Shown here in pieces: positions 62,701 to 64,000 of a stretch of 64,000 nucleotides of DNA (the stretch's first letter is position 1; the number at the start of each line of letters is the position of its first letter). The stretch lies in assembly GCA_037349105.1 (NCBI GenBank), contig JAYJMM010000090.1, positions 1,848,001 to 1,912,000 of the forward strand, written 5' to 3'. The DNA comes from Limnomonas spitsbergensis. Taxonomy: Eukaryota > Chlorophyta > Chlorophyceae > Chlamydomonadales. The translations under genes were made by a program, and so were the position numbers. The notes below the pieces were generated by a model. That model had not been told where the DNA came from and did not search any database. It saw only the letters and a list, made by a program, of their open reading frames with translations.

Positions 62701-62980
62701 CTCCTCGAGCTTGGGAGGAGATTAGAGACCAGAGCCGGTTTCAACCCTCAAGGCCTCAACCCACAACCCTAAACCCTGAAACCTGAAACCTCCCTCTCAG
62801 GGCCTGACCTCCTTGCGCACCAAGGGCATTGGGCTGGGCAGCGTGTCTGGCCTGTCAGCTCTCTCCTCGCTCCGAGACCTGACGCTAACACTAAGTGACA
62901 CGCTGGCGGTGGACGGCTGGGCGGCGCTGGCAGCGCTGTCTGCTCTCACGGCCCTCAACATCAATGCATGGGGGGATGTG
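50770..62980 (+). CDS. F-box/leucine-rich-repeat protein, nine exons, 3' end outside window
   Basis: Exons: 50770-50853 (ATG 50770), 51080-51262, 52081-52199, 53303-53396, 54869-54957, 56536-56622, 57391-57459, 62160-62235, 62801-62980. Every junction is GT-AG and every phase agrees (0,0,2,0,2,2,2,0,0), about 327 residues. The F-box spans exons 1-2: LPETVIE joined to TIARFMYGTQLQ, then RARAVDKRWRAAM. LRRs follow, about one per exon: SLNCLHIVW, SLATLL, LASLTQLTSLRY, LVSLKTLYIR, ISGLTNLN, ISHLTSLV, LSALSSLRDLTL, LSALTALNIN. Such proteins pick substrates for SCF ubiquitin ligases. Introns range from 226 bases to 4.7 kb, and the long ones are mostly tandem repeats. The product continues past the window. 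Confidence 0.85.
51281..51303. repeat. (TG)n microsatellite in F-box/LRR intron 2
   Basis: A run of TG dinucleotides just after the donor at 51263, followed by further TG-rich sequence to about 51365. Confidence 0.85.
52289..52398 (-). repeat. Dispersed GTAGCTGAA-family repeat, inverted copy
   Basis: It starts CAGCTACATTTCAGCTACA and reads, reversed, into the GACCGRCCT motif of the family. It is opposite in direction to the copy at 52581-52683, so the two bracket a ~390-bp inverted pair. Confidence 0.55.
52581..52683 (+). repeat. Dispersed GTAGCTGAA-family repeat, copy 2
   Basis: GGACCGGCCTACGGCTGG near the left and GTTGTAGCTGAAATGTAGCC at the right end. Confidence 0.55.
52801..52912 (+). 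repeat. Dispersed GTAGCTGAA-family repeat, copy 3
   Basis: TGACCGGCCTACGAGACAGG at left, GATGTAGCTGAATCATAGCTG at right. About 220 bp after copy 2 in the same direction. Confidence 0.55.
53486..53560 (+). repeat. Decayed copy of the F-box/LRR exon 53303-53396
   Basis: The words gatgagacatttc, gcgctggacgacctccctgg and ccactctgttttgttaagg follow the exon's order (GAGGAATATTTCGACACC ... GCGGTGGACCTCCCTGGCC ... TTTTAAG) inside the following intron. Confidence 0.6.
54180..54545. repeat. 40-bp pyrimidine-rich minisatellite, ~9 copies
   Basis: The unit is CTTCACCCCTCTTCCCTTAC plus CTGCACCTCTCTCTCCTTAC. It lies in intron 53397-54868, upstream of the acceptor. Similar but less regular repeats continue to 54868, including a decoy acceptor (cttgaacccaag|ctgaa) near 54600 that copies the real one (tcgcacccaag|CTGGCC). 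Confidence 0.9.
55021..55403 (+). repeat. Three decayed copies of the F-box/LRR exon 54869-54957 donor end
   Basis: The exon end CAGCTAGCCAGCCTCACC ... CTAAG|gtaagaggaagtgattc recurs at 55021-55075, 55121-55182 (with the intact donor-like tgag|gtgagaggaagtgattc) and 55350-55403. Confidence 0.8.
55437..56520. repeat. CCCCACC / CACCTGCCCCACC satellite in F-box/LRR intron 5
   Basis: A 1.1 kb irregular array of 5-bp CCCCA units with CACCTGCC and CCCAGTTGCC inserts, reaching to within about 15 bases of the acceptor at 56535. It is C-rich on the sense strand. Frames of Pro/His/Thr type are artefacts. Confidence 0.95.
56623..56862 (+). repeat. Tandem donor copies after F-box/LRR exon 6
   Basis: The exon end and donor (TTGTACATCCG|gtgagtcatcactg) is followed by about eight variants of CTGTACATCCGGTGAGTTGT, spaced irregularly. 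Several keep a usable GTGAGT. Confidence 0.8.
56900..56934. repeat. (CAAAAAAA)4 microsatellite
   Basis: Four exact 8-bp units in F-box/LRR intron 6. Confidence 0.9.
57030..57372. repeat. CCTGCCTGCC-type array upstream of an acceptor
   Basis: Irregular CCTGCCTACCTGCCCGCC repeats, with a ~68-bp higher unit (CCACCCTCCTCTATGCCTGC recurs near 57150, 57218 and 57280). It ends just before the acceptor cag at 57390. Confidence 0.9.
57460..61375. repeat. 57-bp minisatellite with higher-order repeats, ~68 copies, starting at a splice donor
   Basis: The unit contains AGGTGACAGGGTGATCGAGG, then ACGAGCAGGTGGAGGGGC and AGGGGAAAGGGCTGGGC. The first copy is the real donor of the exon ending at 57459 (AACAG|gtgacagggtgatcg). 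Variant positions repeat at 741 bp (13 units; the variant acaagcgggtgg at 57820 and 58561) and at 1083 bp (19 units; the variant caggggaaagggtg at 59338 and 60421). Since 57 is 19 codons, both strands carry very long open frames (up to 1,458 codons on minus), which are artefacts. Confidence 0.97.
61376..61960. other. G-rich intron sequence
   Basis: Poly-G runs near 61375 and 61530 and irregular GGGCAGGGG repeats mark the decayed end of the 57-bp array. The rest shows no gene. Confidence 0.5.
62030..62092 (+). repeat. Decayed copy of the F-box/LRR exon 62160-62235
   Basis: ctgtcag|cttggggattggggctatc ... cctgatgacgacatggtctc parallels gcag|CCTGGAGATCGACGCC ... CCCGACGACAACCTGGTCCC base for base in order, about 118 bases upstream of the real exon. 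Confidence 0.75.
62228..62280 (+). repeat. Duplicated donor after exon 62160-62235
   Basis: CTCGCTAGTG|gtgaggaaaaccctaagc is followed at once by cctcgctagggg|tgaggaaaccctgaagc, a second copy of exon end plus donor. Confidence 0.7.
62330..62545. repeat. CCATACCT microrepeat
   Basis: CCATACCT and near variants are repeated many times in two clusters (62370-62420, 62500-62545) within an F-box/LRR intron. Confidence 0.75.
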
Positions 62981-63926
62981 GTGAGTACCTGTAGGGGTTA
63001 GGTTTAGGGTCAAGGCTTAAGGGTTTCGCTGTCCACACTCACGGCCCTCAACATCAATGCATGGGGGGATGTGGTGAGTACCTGTAGGGGTTAGGGTTAG
63101 GGTCAAGGCTTAAGGGTTTCGCTGTCCACACTCACTGCCCTCAACATCAATGCATGGGGGGATGTGGTGAGTACCTGTAGGGGTTAGAGTTAGGATCAAG
63201 GCTTTAGGGTTTCGCTGTCCACACTCACGGCCCTCAACATCATTGCATGGGGGGATGTGGTGAGTGCCTGTAGGGGTTAGGTTTAGGGTCAAGGCTTCAG
63301 GGTTTCGCTGTCCACACTCACTGCCCTCAACATCAATGCATGGGGGGATGTGGTGAGTACCTGTAGGGGTTAGGGTTAGGGTCAAGGCTTCAGGGTTTCG
63401 CTGTCCACACTCACTGCCCTCAACATCAATGCATGGGGGGATGTGGTGAGTACCTGTAGGGGTTAGGGTAAGGGTCAAGGCTTAAGGGTTTCGCTGTCCA
63501 CACTCACTGCCCTCAACATCAATGCATGGGGGGATGTGGTGAGTACCTGTAGGGGTTAGGGTTAGGGTCAAGGCTTCAGGGTTTCGCTGTCAACACTGAC
63601 GGCCCTCAATATCAATGCATGGGGGGATGTGGTGAGTACCTGTAGGGGTTAGGGTAAGGGTCAAGGCTTAAGGGTTTTGATGTCAACACTCACGGCCCTC
63701 AATATCAATGCATGGGGGGATGTGGTGAGTACCTGTAGGGGTTAGGGTTAGGGTCAAGGCTTCAGGGTTTCGCTGTCAACACTCACGGCCCTCAATATCA
63801 ATGCATGGGGGGATGTGGTGAGTACCTGTAGGGGTTAGGGTAAGGGTCAAGGCTTAAGGGTTTTGCTGTCAACACTCACGGCCCTCAATATCAATGCATG
63901 GGGGGATGTGGTGAGTATTTTTAATG
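62934..63926 (+). repeat. 93-bp tandem array of exon end plus 5' splice site, 11 copies
   Basis: The landmark GGATGTG|gtgagta recurs at exactly 93-bp steps (its A at 62976, 63069, 63162, 63255, 63348, 63441, 63534, 63627, 63720, 63813, 63906). Each unit holds about 45 bases of the end of exon 62801-62980, an intact GTGAGT donor, and about 48 bases of intron with GGGGTTAGGGTTAGGG. 93 is 31 codons. The first copy is part of the real exon. Confidence 0.97.
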
Positions 63927-63944
63927 AGTGGTATACCGCTGTCA

Positions 63945-64000
63945 GCTGCAGTTCAGCTACAATGTGGCCCCCTGCCAATTCTTACGGTCTATATTTGTAT
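63945..64000. other. Window end, start of a possible dispersed repeat
   Basis: TTCAGCTACAATG near 63955 resembles the terminal word of the GTAGCTGAA family (inverted); it is cut by the window end. Confidence 0.3.

Overview
The window is nuclear DNA from a eukaryote, most likely a flagellate green alga. Supporting signs are spliced genes with ordinary GT-AG introns, plant-type telomere-like heptamers (CCCTAAA/TTTAGGG) scattered through introns and arrays, F-box/LRR and ankyrin proteins, and a very large Ty3-type retroelement. A prasinophyte such as Cymbomonas would fit, but that is a guess from general character and nothing here proves it.

Layout: (1) 1-4571, + strand: the 3' six exons of a La (SSB) RNA-binding protein gene, N-terminus outside the window. 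(2) 4.6-11.5 kb: non-genic, with two copies of a small inverted-repeat element (5738-6003, 6170-6464), a 2.5 kb pentanucleotide satellite (7.05-9.59 kb) and one doubtful ORF. (3) 11.9-19.3 kb: a 5.5 kb 60-bp minisatellite and several smaller tandem repeats. (4) 19.8-35.4 kb, - strand: a 15.6 kb Ty3-type retroelement with intact gag and a 3,882-residue pol. Its pol carries a DNMT3-like cytosine-5 DNA methyltransferase between RNase H and integrase, and a PHD finger after the integrase. (5) 36-39 kb: small inverted- and tandem-repeat elements and a possible small three-exon gene. (6) 40.3-42.0 kb, +: a single-exon ankyrin-repeat protein with an F-box-like N-terminus. (7) 44.5-50.2 kb, -: recognisable exons of a WRAP73/WDR8-type WD-repeat gene, with a 3.6 kb minisatellite in one intron and a retrotransposon integrase fragment in another. 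(8) 50.77-63 kb and beyond, +: an F-box/leucine-rich-repeat gene for which nine exons with fully consistent splice phases can be read.

Two things stand out. First, the retroelement carries both a DNA-methylation writer and a histone-reader-type domain. Second, in all three spliced genes the introns are filled with tandem copies of the gene's own splice junctions: exon end plus donor, or acceptor plus exon start. Some are old decayed pairs and some are fresh arrays, such as the perfect 93-bp x 11 donor array at 62934-63926 and the 57-bp x ~68 array at 57460-61375. This suggests introns here grow by tandem duplication anchored at splice sites.

Most long open frames in the window (the Leu-Cys-Ala-Val, Pro-Cys-Arg-Ala, Gly-Arg-Gly and Ala-Pro-Pro-Pro types) are artefacts of satellite units whose length is a multiple of three, or of a 5-bp unit without stops. 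They are not reported as genes.
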